A stretch of DNA of 64,000 bases from NCBI GenBank assembly GCA_016193585.1, contig JACPRW010000006.1, positions 126,293-190,292 on the forward strand, written 5' to 3'. Positions 34,368 through 42,938 of the stretch are shown one piece after another (within the stretch, counting starts at the first letter, position 1; the number at the start of each line of letters is the position of its first letter). Source of the stretch: Candidatus Aenigmatarchaeota archaeon (GTDB lineage: Archaea > Aenigmatarchaeota > Aenigmatarchaeia > GW2011-AR5). The notes below the pieces were generated by a model, which worked only from the letters and a program-made list of their open reading frames with translations, was not told the origin of the DNA and made no database searches. Both the position numbers and the translations under genes were made by a program.

Positions 34368-34573
34368 ATAGTATGTTCAGTTTATTTTGGAACATTTTAT
34401 CTTGAATGCCTTGAAAATTGCTGCCTTCAGGCAGCAGATGCAACAAGGCATTCGGGATGCCATGCTCCACGGAAACCACCGACTGCAGTCGGTGGTATAG
34501 AGGAGCATATCATGCAGAACATACCGTATAGCAGGTTCGAATGAAAAGTTCCAGTAGTATTCGAACCTACTAT
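34368..34573. repeat. Large kissing-hairpin element with nested short hairpins in its left loop
   Basis: Ends ATAG/CTAT, 206 bp. The left arm GTATGTTC pairs with GAACATAC near 34518-34525. Its loop holds TTTTGGAAC and three further hairpins: GAATGCCTTG/CAAGGCATTC with GCTGCC/GGCAGC inside it, ATGCTCC/GGAGCAT, and a 20-bp palindrome at 34477-34496. The right arm AGGTTCGAAT/ATTCGAACCT has loop AAAAGTTCCA. TGGAAC/GTTCCA pairing between loops is kept. It abuts the preceding element with one base between. Confidence 0.75.
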
Positions 34574-34620
34574 AAGCATCGTCTGGCAAGCTATTTACGT
34601 ATCAGAGGTTATGACCTATC

Positions 34621-35820
34621 ATGCACAAGAGAAAGACCAGCGCCATACTCATGCTCATGTTCGCCGTTGTCATAATCGCATTTCTCGTGTATCTCTTTAT
34701 TTCCCAGCTAGGCATCAGACCTGCGGTCAAGCAGGATGATGCGCTGGTGAATCTTCCAGAAGGTTTCCGGATGACGGTCTTTGCCTCAGGACTCGGAGGA
34801 AGCCCCGTATCAACGCCTGGCCCGAATCCCGGGCCGCGCATGATGCTACTCAGAGGCGGTGTCGTGTACGTCACGATACCGAGCCAGGGGAAAGTCGTCG
34901 CGCTGCCCGACCGGAATAGCGACTTTGCATCTGACGAAACGGTCCCCTTCATCGACAATCTCGGGAATCCGCACGGCATCGATTTCTACGACGGCTGGTT
35001 CTACATAGCGGAAGAGGAGCGGGTCATCCGCGTGCAGGATCGCGACAGCGACCTGCGCGCCGACAAGGAAACGCTTCAGGTGCTCATCGGCAACATCAGC
35101 ACCGGCAGGCTGCCGCACGGCGGGCATTTCACCAGAACAATCAAAGTTCATAACGGCAGCCTTTTCATAAGTACCGGCTCGTCGTGCAATGTGTGCTACG
35201 AAGAGGACGAGCGGCGTGCTGCCATCATGCGATGCAATCCTGACGGAAGCAACTGCAGCGTATTTGCAAGGGGCCTGCGAAACGCGGTCGGCATCGTGTT
35301 CCATCCGATAACAGGAGCGCTGTACGCCACCGAAAACGGCAGGGACCTGCTTGGCGACAACGTGCCGCCCGATGAGCTGAATGTTATAGAAGAAGGCGGG
35401 AACTACGGGTGGCCTGAATGCTACGGCAAAAACATTCTCGATACTGATTTCCACAAGGACGACCATGTCCACATACGCGCGCATTGCACCGAACCGTTCG
35501 AGCAGCCGAGCCTTGTCGACTTCCAGGCCCATTCGGCGCCGCTGGGACTGACGTTCTACTACGGCAACCAGTTTCCCGACGACTATCGGGGAGACCTGTT
35601 TGTCGCGTTCCACGGCTCGTGGAACCGCGGCCAGCCGACGGGCTACAAGATCGTGCGCGTCGACAGGGACACGCTGCGCGTCCACGACTTTGCCACCGGC
35701 TGGCTGCAGGGAGCGAACGTGCTCGGCAGGCCCGTCGACATCATCGCCGCAGCAGACGGCTCGCTCCTCGTGAGCGACGACAATGCAGGGAAGATATACC
35801 GGATTTACTACGGGGGATGA
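34621..35820 (+). CDS. PQQ-dependent sugar dehydrogenase-like beta-propeller protein
   Basis: 399 aa. An N-terminal membrane anchor (residues about 8-30) is followed by an extracytoplasmic six-bladed propeller of the soluble glucose/sorbosone dehydrogenase family: NLPEGFRMTVFASGL, then GNPHGIDFYDGWFYIAEE, then RGLRNAVGIVFHPITGALYATENGRD, then EEGGNYGWPECYG, then GSWNRGQPTGYKIVR. It would oxidise sugars using PQQ and pass electrons to a membrane or periplasmic carrier. Cofactor use is inferred. The end overlaps the next gene's start region. Confidence 0.88.
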   Translation: MHKRKTSAILMLMFAVVIIAFLVYLFISQLGIRPAVKQDDALVNLPEGFRMTVFASGLGGSPVSTPGPNPGPRMMLLRGGVVYVTIPSQGKVVALPDRNSDFASDETVPFIDNLGNPHGIDFYDGWFYIAEEERVIRVQDRDSDLRADKETLQVLIGNISTGRLPHGGHFTRTIKVHNGSLFISTGSSCNVCYEEDERRAAIMRCNPDGSNCSVFARGLRNAVGIVFHPITGALYATENGRDLLGDNVPPDELNVIEEGGNYGWPECYGKNILDTDFHKDDHVHIRAHCTEPFEQPSLVDFQAHSAPLGLTFYYGNQFPDDYRGDLFVAFHGSWNRGQPTGYKIVRVDRDTLRVHDFATGWLQGANVLGRPVDIIAAADGSLLVSDDNAGKIYRIYYGG

Positions 35821-35822
35821 TG

Positions 35823-36806
35823 ATGGCTGCAATAGAACTTGTCAATCTCACCAAAAAATTCAACGGCTTCGCTGCGGTTGATGGCATTACGCTGACGATA
35901 CAGGAAGGCGAGCTGTTCGGGCTGCTCGGGCCAAACGGCGCCGGCAAGACAACCACCATCAGCATGCTCGCGACGATGCTCAAGCCTACCACGGGCAGCG
36001 CCACCGTGAATGGCGTCAGCATTGCACAGGAAGATGCTGTCAGAAAATCAATCGGCATCGTTTTCCAGGATCCGAGCCTTGATGATGAGCTGACCGGCGA
36101 AGAGAATCTTGATTTTCACGGCCGGCTCTACCACATGCCAAAGACAGTGCGCGAGCAGCGAATGCAGGAAGTTCTGAGGCTTGTCGAACTCGAAGACAAG
36201 GCACGCCAGCAGGTGAAAACCTATTCAGGCGGCATGAAGCGCCGCCTGGAGATAGCCCGCGGTCTCATGCACCGCCCCAAAATCCTGTTCCTCGACGAGC
36301 CAACGCTTGGCATGGACCCGCAAACGCGCAGGAGTATCTGGGAGTACACACAAAAATTAAACAAGCAGGAAAAAGTCACTATAGTTTTAACAACCCACTA
36401 CATGGAAGAGGCCGACTACCTGTGCGGAAGAATCGCGATTATCGATAAGGGTAAAATAATAGCCCTCGACACGCCAGCGAACCTGAAAAACAGCATGGGT
36501 GGCGACATCGTGATGCTGGAAACACCGGATGCGGAAAAACTGAAGGGCGTTCTGACGCCTGCATGGATTAAGGGCATGAAGCTGCTCGACGGCACGCTCA
36601 GCGTAACCGTAAGCAACGGCGAAACAGCCGTGCCGAAAATACTTGACATTGCACGCCTCCATGGCATCGCGATACGTGCTGTCAGCCTCAAGAAGCCGAA
36701 CCTCGAGGATGTCTTCATCCACTACACGGGCAGGACCATTCGAGAGGAAGAGGCATCAGCAGTGGACACGATGCGGCTCCGCATGAAAATGGGGTGGAGA
36801 AGATGA
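35823..36806 (+). CDS. ABC-2 type exporter ATPase (DrrA/NatA-like)
   Basis: 327 aa. Walker A GPNGAGKTT, signature YSGGMKRRLEIARGL, Walker B ILFLDEPTLGMD, switch His in LTTHYMEEADYL, and the C-terminal domain typical of DrrA-type ATPases. Start ATG 35823 follows GGGGGATGATG; two upstream ATGs in frame overlap the previous stop. It is coupled by ATGA overlap to its permease. Confidence 0.95.
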   Translation: MAAIELVNLTKKFNGFAAVDGITLTIQEGELFGLLGPNGAGKTTTISMLATMLKPTTGSATVNGVSIAQEDAVRKSIGIVFQDPSLDDELTGEENLDFHGRLYHMPKTVREQRMQEVLRLVELEDKARQQVKTYSGGMKRRLEIARGLMHRPKILFLDEPTLGMDPQTRRSIWEYTQKLNKQEKVTIVLTTHYMEEADYLCGRIAIIDKGKIIALDTPANLKNSMGGDIVMLETPDAEKLKGVLTPAWIKGMKLLDGTLSVTVSNGETAVPKILDIARLHGIAIRAVSLKKPNLEDVFIHYTGRTIREEEASAVDTMRLRMKMGWRR

Positions 36807-37546
36807 TTGCCGACGTGTACGCGATATGGCTTCGGGAGATGCTCCGCATGGTGCGTGCGCGCTCGCGCATCATCGGCGGGCTCGCCATGCCGTTCTTCTG
36901 GTTCGTCTTCATCGGCGCGGGCATCGGCTCGGCATTCAGCACGCCGGGCATGGATTACACCGCATTCCTTGCTCCCGGCATTTTGGGCATGGTAACGCTC
37001 TTCACCTCGATTTTCTCCGGTGTTTCGGTCATGTGGGACCGGCAGTTCGGCTTCCTCAAGGAAATACTTGTCGCGCCCGTATCGAGGACGAGTATCGTCA
37101 TCGGGAAGACGCTTGGCGGCGCGACGACCGCAGTCATAAATGGCGTGATAATGCTCGCGATTTCAGTTGCATTGGGAGCGGTGCAGCCGGGCTACGGGAT
37201 TCTTGTTGCCGTGCCGCTCATGTTCCTCATAGCGGTCTGCTTCGTTTCACTGGGCCTCGCTATCGCCTCGCGGATGAAGAGCATGGAAGGGTTCCAGCTC
37301 ATCATGTCGTTCCTCGTCATGCCGATATTCTTCCTATCCGGCGCACTATTTCCGCTCCAGAGTGCACCGACATGGATGAAACTGCTGTCGTACGCCGACC
37401 CGCTCACCTACGGCGTTGACGGGCTGCGGAACGCCCTTCTCGGCAGTGGCATGTTCCCGATGTGGCTCGACGTCTCTGTCCTTGCGGGCTTCACCGTTGC
37501 GCTCATCCTTGCAGGCGCGTACCTCTTCAGAAAGAGCATTGAGTAA
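36803..37546 (+). CDS. ABC-2 type transporter permease
   Basis: 247 aa with six membrane helices. Family phrases: AIWLREMLRMVRARSRIIG, then FSGVSVMWDRQFGFLKEILVAPVSRTSIVIGKTLGG, then MPIFFLSGALFPLQSAP..MKLLSYADPLTYGVDGLRN. Start ATG 36803 overlaps the ATPase stop. Such pairs export drugs, lipids or polysaccharide precursors; the substrate is unknown. Confidence 0.94.
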   Translation: MIADVYAIWLREMLRMVRARSRIIGGLAMPFFWFVFIGAGIGSAFSTPGMDYTAFLAPGILGMVTLFTSIFSGVSVMWDRQFGFLKEILVAPVSRTSIVIGKTLGGATTAVINGVIMLAISVALGAVQPGYGILVAVPLMFLIAVCFVSLGLAIASRMKSMEGFQLIMSFLVMPIFFLSGALFPLQSAPTWMKLLSYADPLTYGVDGLRNALLGSGMFPMWLDVSVLAGFTVALILAGAYLFRKSIE

Positions 37547-37565
37547 AAATTGTCTCTTTTAGTGG

Positions 37566-37596
37566 ACAAATGTAAATATTTAAAGTTTACATTTGT
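37566..37596. promoter_or_regulatory. Inverted repeat with 11-bp arms at the second MNT/HEPN promoter
   Basis: ACAAATGTAAA (37566-37576) and TTTACATTTGT (37586-37596) are perfect inverted arms around the TATA-like TATTTAAAG. ATG 37607 lies 11 bp downstream, so the transcript is likely leaderless and the operator spans the TATA box. The likely binder is the HTH domain of the next gene. Confidence 0.7.
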
Positions 37597-37606
37597 ATAT
37601 AATTAT

Positions 37607-38197
37607 ATGCAATTCAGAGACTACGCTGAAAATCTATTCGGATCAAAGGTAAAAGTCAAAATATTGCGCCATATATTGCTACAAGAAGAACCCGAAATTA
37701 TTACGAGTGAAAGGGAATTAGCAAAGCTGGTAGGTGTTTCGCATAGTGCTGTTAATAAGACTCTAAAAGATTTCTATGAGTTAAACTTTGTAACGCCATT
37801 GCGTGTTGGTAATGTTACAGTGTGGAAGATGAACAAAGAAAATTTTGCATACCCTCTCATCCTTGCTTGGATCGTATTCTCACCAACGGATAGGTTGAAA
37901 AACGAAGTAAAGGAATCTTTAGAAAAGGTAACATCAATAAAGAAAGTTGTTATCTATGGTTCTATTGTCACAGGCAGCGAACTTCCCAACAGTGATATAG
38001 ATCTATTTATTTTAGTTGATAAAGAAGGCCATAAAAAAGATATCTTGCCCAAATTGTCTGATTTGACAAATAGATGTATAGGCTTATTCGGTAACAAGAT
38101 TTCTCCGAACATCTTTACTGAAAAAGATGTGAAATCCAAGAGAAATGAAAAATTTTTAGAAAATGTATCGAAGGGTATAGTGGTGTTCGAGCGGTGA
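37607..38197 (+). CDS. HTH-fused nucleotidyltransferase (MNT), second pair
   Basis: 196 aa. N-terminal winged HTH (SERELAKLVGVSHSAVNKTLKDFYELNFV), then a nucleotidyltransferase core VIYGSIVTGSELPNSDIDLFILVDKE (GS...DxD). Start ATG 37607; an upstream frame to 37550 would run through the operator. Domain order is as in the gene at 30197 but sequence similarity is low. The stop overlaps the HEPN gene start. Coding sequence is A/T-rich, unlike the neighbouring exporter. Confidence 0.83.
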   Translation: MQFRDYAENLFGSKVKVKILRHILLQEEPEIITSERELAKLVGVSHSAVNKTLKDFYELNFVTPLRVGNVTVWKMNKENFAYPLILAWIVFSPTDRLKNEVKESLEKVTSIKKVVIYGSIVTGSELPNSDIDLFILVDKEGHKKDILPKLSDLTNRCIGLFGNKISPNIFTEKDVKSKRNEKFLENVSKGIVVFER

Positions 38198-38595
38198 AAA
38201 CAAGATCCGTTGACCGTTTTCGTTCAAAAGACTATCTAAAACGGGCAGAGGAATGCAAAAGCGCCATGAACAGGGCTTTCGAAGCAGGTGACTGGAATGC
38301 GTGTGTGATTAACGCTGTACATTGCGCCATTTCTTCTGCTGATGCATTTTGCATATTCAAGAAAGGTCTCAGAAATGCAGGTGACAGTCACCGGGACTCT
38401 ATAGCTCTGTTCTTGAGCATAGACCCGAACACCGAAGAACTGAAAAAGACTGTAACTCACCTTTCACGCCTGCTTGATATAAAAACCGACGCCGAGTATG
38501 GAGAGCGACTGGCAAGCAGTGAAAATGCCGAGCAAGCGAAAAAGCATGCCGAACGGTTATTTGATTTCGTTGCAACTCGACTTCGTACTCTATAA
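38194..38595 (+). CDS. HEPN-domain protein, second pair
   Basis: 133 aa helical protein: SKDYLKRAEECKSAMNRAFEAGDWNACVINAVHCAISSADAFCI, then HLSRLLDIKTDAEYGERLAS. The latter fits the RxxxxxY-type HEPN active-site region. Start GTG 38194 overlaps the MNT stop. It is likely the toxin half of the pair. Its 3' end overlaps the convergent argF by 6 bp. Confidence 0.72.
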   Translation: MKTRSVDRFRSKDYLKRAEECKSAMNRAFEAGDWNACVINAVHCAISSADAFCIFKKGLRNAGDSHRDSIALFLSIDPNTEELKKTVTHLSRLLDIKTDAEYGERLASSENAEQAKKHAERLFDFVATRLRTL

Positions 38596-39519
38596 TTTCC
38601 TCATCAACCATAACAATATCGCCTTCTGCATGTGCAGGCGGTTTTCAGCCTGCTGAAAGACGATGCTCTGCCTGCTTTCGAAGACGTCCTCGGTGACCTC
38701 GTTGCCGCGCTTTGCCGGCAGGCAGTGCATGAACACCGCGTCTTTTTTCGCCAGGCTCATGGTCTTTTTGTTCACCTGGTACGGCAGAAATAGCTTCATG
38801 CGCTTGTGCGACTCGTGCTCGGGTATGCGGTAGCTCATCCAGCTGTCCGTATACACGACGTCGGCTCCCTGAGCCGCCTCTGATGCATCTTGGGTAACGT
38901 CCATTAAAGAGCCCGACTTTTCGGCAAGCCTCTTCGCATCTCTGGTAACAGCAGGCTGCGGCTCGAACGCCTCCCCTTTCGGGCAGGCGACGACGATGTC
39001 CATGCCGAGAATCGCGGCTGCGTACATAAGCGAGTGCGTCGTATTGTTGTTGCCGTCGCCGAGGTAGGCGAGCTTTATCTTGAGCGACTGCTTCTTTTCG
39101 TATATCGTAAGCATGTCTGCAAGGATTTGGCATGGGTGCTCAAGATTTGTCATGCCATTGATGACAGGGACAGAAGCGTAGTCTGCCAGTTCCAGCAGCT
39201 GCTCGTGGCTGAAGACGCGCACCATGATAGCGTCGCAGTAGCCTGATATCGTCCGCGCAAGGTCGCCTATTGTTTCCTCCTTGCCGATGGTCGACTCCTT
39301 GATGTGGTAGAAGATTGCGTGGCCACCAAGCTGCGTCATCCCTGCTTCAAACGAGACACGCGTCCGCAGCGAAAACGTCTCGAACAGCATGAAGAGCGTC
39401 TTGTCCTCAAGAGCACGATTGTATTTCTGTGGATTTCTCTTTATCGCTTCTGCATGCTTGAGCAGCTGCAGTATCCCCTTCTTGCCAAGATCCTTTACTG
39501 ACATCAGATGCTGTGCCAT
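38590..39519 (-). CDS. argF: Ornithine carbamoyltransferase
   Basis: 309 aa. Carbamoyl-phosphate motif FSLRTRVSFE (usual STRTR region), HPCQ in TNLEHPCQILADMLT, and ornithine-site HCLPAKRGNEVTEDVF. It catalyses ornithine plus carbamoyl phosphate to citrulline, or the reverse. Last in the operon carbamate kinase - cDPGS-like - argF, which suggests the catabolic, ATP-yielding direction. No arginine deiminase gene is in the window. Confidence 0.95.
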   Translation of the reverse strand: MAQHLMSVKDLGKKGILQLLKHAEAIKRNPQKYNRALEDKTLFMLFETFSLRTRVSFEAGMTQLGGHAIFYHIKESTIGKEETIGDLARTISGYCDAIMVRVFSHEQLLELADYASVPVINGMTNLEHPCQILADMLTIYEKKQSLKIKLAYLGDGNNNTTHSLMYAAAILGMDIVVACPKGEAFEPQPAVTRDAKRLAEKSGSLMDVTQDASEAAQGADVVYTDSWMSYRIPEHESHKRMKLFLPYQVNKKTMSLAKKDAVFMHCLPAKRGNEVTEDVFESRQSIVFQQAENRLHMQKAILLWLMRKL

Positions 39520-39522
39520 AGT

Positions 39523-40845
39523 TCATTTCACCTTCCTTGTGAATTTTTTTATTGCACGCTCGAGCGCATTGCCAACCGGACTGAGCGCATAATCAACTTC
39601 CGCGATAGGCTTGTTGATCCTGATGAGGTGTGCCAAGTCAACCGGCGTGCCGTCAATAACGGTGTCGCATACTGCCCTGTTTATTGTCTGCTCCAGTTCT
39701 CGTACCTGCTTCGCGCTGTACCCCATGGCGGGCAATATTTTAGAAAGGTGCGGATAGGCTTTGTACACTGTTCGTATCGAGCCAACCGCGTGCTTCGATG
39801 CGTCGACGATGGCCTTTGCCCTGTAGCGCTGCGCCGCAACGAAACCTGCACCGAATTTCATGCCGCCGTGGGTAAGCGTCGGCCCGTCCTCGACGATAAG
39901 CACGCGCTTGCCGCGAATGAGCGCCGGCTTGCTGACGATGAGGTCTGATCGTGCCTTTATTATTGCTGCCCTTGGATTTACTGCTTTCGCATTTTTCATG
40001 ACAGTTTGTATATCTTCTTTCTTCGCCGTATCGATCTTGTTGACGATAAAGATGTCTGCGGCGCGGAAATTCACTTCTCCCGGATGGTACTTCAACTCAT
40101 GCCCTGCGCGGTGGGGATCGAGCACGACAATCTGCAGGTCGCTTTTGAAGAATGGGAAATCATTGTTGCCGCCGTCCCATACGATAATGTCGCATTCCTT
40201 TTCTGCCTGTCTCAGTATCTTTTCATAGCCGACTCCGGCGTACACGACAATTCCTTTCCTGATATGCGGCTCGTACTCCTCGCGCTCCTCAACGGTGCAC
40301 TTGTTCTTCTTCAGGTCATCGTACGTCGCGAAACGCTGCACTTCCTGCTTCCGCAGGTCGCCATAGGGCATCGGGTGGCGCACGACAAGGGGCTTGAGCC
40401 CTTGTGTGAGCAACAAATCGACAACGTATCGTGTCGTCGGGCTCTTGCCTGCACCGGTGCGCACGGCGCAGATGCTGATGACAGGCTTCTTCGATTGCAG
40501 CTGTGTGTCGCGGGGACCGAGCAGCGCGAAGTTCGCGCCGTGCGCCAATGCAATGGATGCCTTGTGCATGACGTCCTCGTGCGTGATGTCGCTGTACGAG
40601 AAAAAGACATAATCGATGTTGAACTGTTTGATGAGCTTTGGCATGTCTGATTCAGGGTAGACGGGAATTCCTTTCGGGTACAGCCTGCCCGCCAGCTCCT
40701 TCGGATATTTCCTGCCAGCGATATCGGGGATTTGCGCTGCGGTGAACGCCTTCACGTCGTACAAGGGGTTGCCGCGGAAGTAGACGCTGAAGTTGTGGAA
40801 ATCCCTTCCCGCCGCTCCCATGATGATGACATTGATGCGCTTCAT
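39523..40845 (-). CDS. Cyclic 2,3-diphosphoglycerate synthetase-like P-loop protein
   Basis: 440 aa. The N-terminus is a Rossmann-like domain (NVIIMGAAGRDFHNFSVYFR). The P-loop AVRTGAGKSPTTRYVV is near residue 137, VWDGGNNDFPFF and FIVNKIDTAK further on. The family (COG2403) includes archaeal cDPG synthetase, which makes a thermoprotectant, but many members lie beside carbamoyl-phosphate enzymes as here. The context, between carbamate kinase and OTC, points to a role in that pathway; the activity is unproven. Confidence 0.85.
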   Translation of the reverse strand: MKRINVIIMGAAGRDFHNFSVYFRGNPLYDVKAFTAAQIPDIAGRKYPKELAGRLYPKGIPVYPESDMPKLIKQFNIDYVFFSYSDITHEDVMHKASIALAHGANFALLGPRDTQLQSKKPVISICAVRTGAGKSPTTRYVVDLLLTQGLKPLVVRHPMPYGDLRKQEVQRFATYDDLKKNKCTVEEREEYEPHIRKGIVVYAGVGYEKILRQAEKECDIIVWDGGNNDFPFFKSDLQIVVLDPHRAGHELKYHPGEVNFRAADIFIVNKIDTAKKEDIQTVMKNAKAVNPRAAIIKARSDLIVSKPALIRGKRVLIVEDGPTLTHGGMKFGAGFVAAQRYRAKAIVDASKHAVGSIRTVYKAYPHLSKILPAMGYSAKQVRELEQTINRAVCDTVIDGTPVDLAHLIRINKPIAEVDYALSPVGNALERAIKKFTRKVK

Positions 40846-40879
40846 AAGGAATTATTAGATACGGCGTAATAAAAGCGTT

Positions 40880-41803
40880 TTACTTTACCATCGTCGTCCC
40901 CGCCTTTCCGCGGAGCGCTTTCTCTGCCGAGGCGAAATCCGTGATGACCGCTTTCCTGCCGCCGTGCGCCACGAAATCAGCCGCCGCCTCGACCTTCGGC
41001 AGCATGCTCCCCTCGGCGAAGTGGCCTTCGTGTATATAGTGCCGTGCCTGCGATACGGTCATGCACCTGATTGCTTTCTGGTTCTTCGTTCCGTAATCCA
41101 GATACGTGCATGGCACGTCGGTCACTATAAGCAGCATATCTGCCCTGACATCCCGTGCAAGCACCGCAGACGCGCGGTCCTTGTCGATGACGGCATCAAT
41201 ACCAGTCAGAGCCTTTCCCTTCCTGTGCACAGGGATGCCGCCGCCTCCAGCGGCGATGACGAGTATTCCCATCTTGACAAGCTTCCGTATCGCTTCCGCT
41301 TCCAGTATCTCCAGCGGCTTCGGCGATGGCACAACCCTTCGGTAGCCGCCGTTGATTTTTGTCATGGAAAATCCTTTTCTTGCCAGAGCATCCGCATGCT
41401 GCTTGCCGTAGTACGGGCCGATGGGTTTTGTAGGGTTCTGAAAGGCAGGGTCGTTTTTACCAACAAGAACCTGCGTGAGCATGCTGGCGATACGCTTCTT
41501 CAGCTTTCGTCTGGCAAGCTCATTGAGGAGCGACTGCTCCAGAATGTAGCCGATTTCACCCTCGCTTTCGGCGACGGCGACGTGCAGCGGCACCGGATAC
41601 GCCCTGCCGAGCGCCGCCTCGACCTGGAGCATAATATTCCCCACCTGCGGGCCGTTGCCGTGCGTGATGACGAGCTGATGCTTCTTCGCGAGCTGCGCAA
41701 GCACTGCTGCAGCCTTCCGCGCGTTGGCGAATTGCGTCTCTACCGAGAGCTTCTGCCCCCTCTGCAGGAGCGCGTTACCGCCGAGCGCAGCGACGATGAG
41801 CAT
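40880..41803 (-). CDS. arcC: Carbamate kinase
   Basis: 307 aa amino-acid kinase. MLIVAALGGNALLQRGQ, then THGNGPQVGNIMLQ, then AAGGGGIPVHRKGKALTGIDAVIDKDRASAVLARDV, then GSMLPKVEAAADFVAHGGRKAVIT are all family signatures. It transfers phosphate between carbamoyl phosphate and ADP. Start ATG 41803 has TTTATAAAG about 25 bp upstream; the longer frame to 42001 has no support. First gene of the operon with the cDPGS-like protein and argF. Confidence 0.95.
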   Translation of the reverse strand: MLIVAALGGNALLQRGQKLSVETQFANARKAAAVLAQLAKKHQLVITHGNGPQVGNIMLQVEAALGRAYPVPLHVAVAESEGEIGYILEQSLLNELARRKLKKRIASMLTQVLVGKNDPAFQNPTKPIGPYYGKQHADALARKGFSMTKINGGYRRVVPSPKPLEILEAEAIRKLVKMGILVIAAGGGGIPVHRKGKALTGIDAVIDKDRASAVLARDVRADMLLIVTDVPCTYLDYGTKNQKAIRCMTVSQARHYIHEGHFAEGSMLPKVEAAADFVAHGGRKAVITDFASAEKALRGKAGTTMVK

Positions 41804-41867
41804 AGTACTATTGTGCTTCCCCGCTTTATAAAATGAAAGACCAGAAAGAGCAGTTTCCTGTATCAGC

Positions 41868-42380
41868 TTAGCGTCTCTTGCGCCTTTTGTTTTCCTTCCG
41901 CAGGAACACGAAATAAACACCCGTTCCCAAGAAGAGGACCCATCCGATAACGCCGAGCACGAGAACCGTATCAAAACCATTGTAATACGCCGGATAGGCA
42001 TTGCCCATCATCCGCATCATCATTGGCATCATCATGCCGCTGCCCATGCTTCCCATCATCCCCTCGCCCGTGCAGCCGAGCCAGTTGGAGCCCAAGGTCG
42101 TATGCATCTGCCGCAGGCTCATTGAGCCTTCGCCACCCATCATGGCATCCATCTGCTCGTGCAGCTCGTGGTCGCCAGCCATCCGCTCCATCACGGCGTC
42201 GCCGAGCGCTTCCATCTCCGGCTGCGTGATTTTGCTGCAGTCGAGCTGCTCCGCTGACGATACGCCCTGCTGTGCCATCATCGAACGTACCATGTCGTCA
42301 GGAGTCATCATTTCCGTGTGACCATGGGCTGCCGCGACAAGCACAGCAATAAGCAGAAAGCAAAGCATCTGCTGTTTCAT
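41868..42380 (-). CDS. Secreted Met-rich protein with C-terminal membrane anchor
   Basis: 170 aa. Signal peptide (LCFLLIAVLVAAAHG), an acidic helical region with a CSKI and a C, a run of Met and Gly (GEGMMGSMGSGMMMPMMMRMMG), then a membrane helix and KENKRRKRR. Met-rich stretches bind Cu(I) or Ag(I) in periplasmic copper proteins. It diverges from a cupredoxin-like lipoprotein across a palindrome, supporting a copper role, by inference. Confidence 0.7.
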   Translation of the reverse strand: MKQQMLCFLLIAVLVAAAHGHTEMMTPDDMVRSMMAQQGVSSAEQLDCSKITQPEMEALGDAVMERMAGDHELHEQMDAMMGGEGSMSLRQMHTTLGSNWLGCTGEGMMGSMGSGMMMPMMMRMMGNAYPAYYNGFDTVLVLGVIGWVLFLGTGVYFVFLRKENKRRKRR

Positions 42381-42400
42381 AGATTGTTGTATGCTTCCGA

Positions 42401-42415
42401 CACCTTTTAAAGGTG
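42401..42415. promoter_or_regulatory. 15-bp palindrome between the Met-rich and cupredoxin genes
   Basis: CACCTTT-T-AAAGGTG is a perfect palindrome midway between divergent start codons at 42380 and 42435. The CTTTTAAAG core could act as a TATA box in one or both directions, and a further AAAATATATAG lies next to the cupredoxin start. It could let one regulator control both genes. Confidence 0.5.
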
Positions 42416-42434
42416 CGGCAGCAAAATATATAGT

Positions 42435-42896
42435 ATGCACGCGAAGCTCATCCTTGGCATTATCGCTGTGCTGCTCGTCGCCGGCTGCACGCAGCAGGGC
42501 GGCTATGAGACAACTACCACACAACCGTCAGCTACGACCACAACAAGCGGCGGACAAACCACCAGCACGACCGCAGCGCAGCAGCCCGGCGTCAAGGAGT
42601 TCCGTGTCACGGTGAGCCATACGTTCTACAGTCCTTCGAGCTTCATCGTAACCAAGGGCGACACCGTGCGCCTCCTTGCGGTTGCAGCGCCCGGAACGTC
42701 ATCGCACAACCACGGCATCGCCATCGACGAATACGCTATTAACCAGCCAGTGACCGTAGAGGATGCCAGTAATCCGGTGACGATAGAGTTCGTCGCTGAC
42801 AAAGCCGGCAGCTTCAGAATCTACTGCAAGCCGTGCTGGGACGGGCCGTTCGGCAGGAACCACCCGGACATCCAGGCGACACTCGTGGTGCAGTGA
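42435..42896 (+). CDS. Cupredoxin-like lipoprotein
   Basis: 153 aa. Lipobox LLVAGC with Cys 18, then a Thr/Ser-rich linker (about 20-50), then a cupredoxin fold: SPSSFIVTKGDTVRLLAVA, SHNHGIAID (His ligand), FRIYCKPCWDGPFGRNHP (Cys and His ligands). The CxxC followed by His resembles a CuA or mixed copper site rather than simple plastocyanin, but the methionine ligand is not evident. It is on the outer face of the membrane. Confidence 0.85.
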   Translation: MHAKLILGIIAVLLVAGCTQQGGYETTTTQPSATTTTSGGQTTSTTAAQQPGVKEFRVTVSHTFYSPSSFIVTKGDTVRLLAVAAPGTSSHNHGIAIDEYAINQPVTVEDASNPVTIEFVADKAGSFRIYCKPCWDGPFGRNHPDIQATLVVQ

Positions 42897-42938
42897 CGTT
42901 TTCTTTCAGCTTTAATACTTTTCTTCAATCCTTCTCGC

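Noticed and set aside
34846-35832. 328-codon frame opposite the sugar dehydrogenase gene
   Set aside because: Shadow frame of a well-supported protein family.
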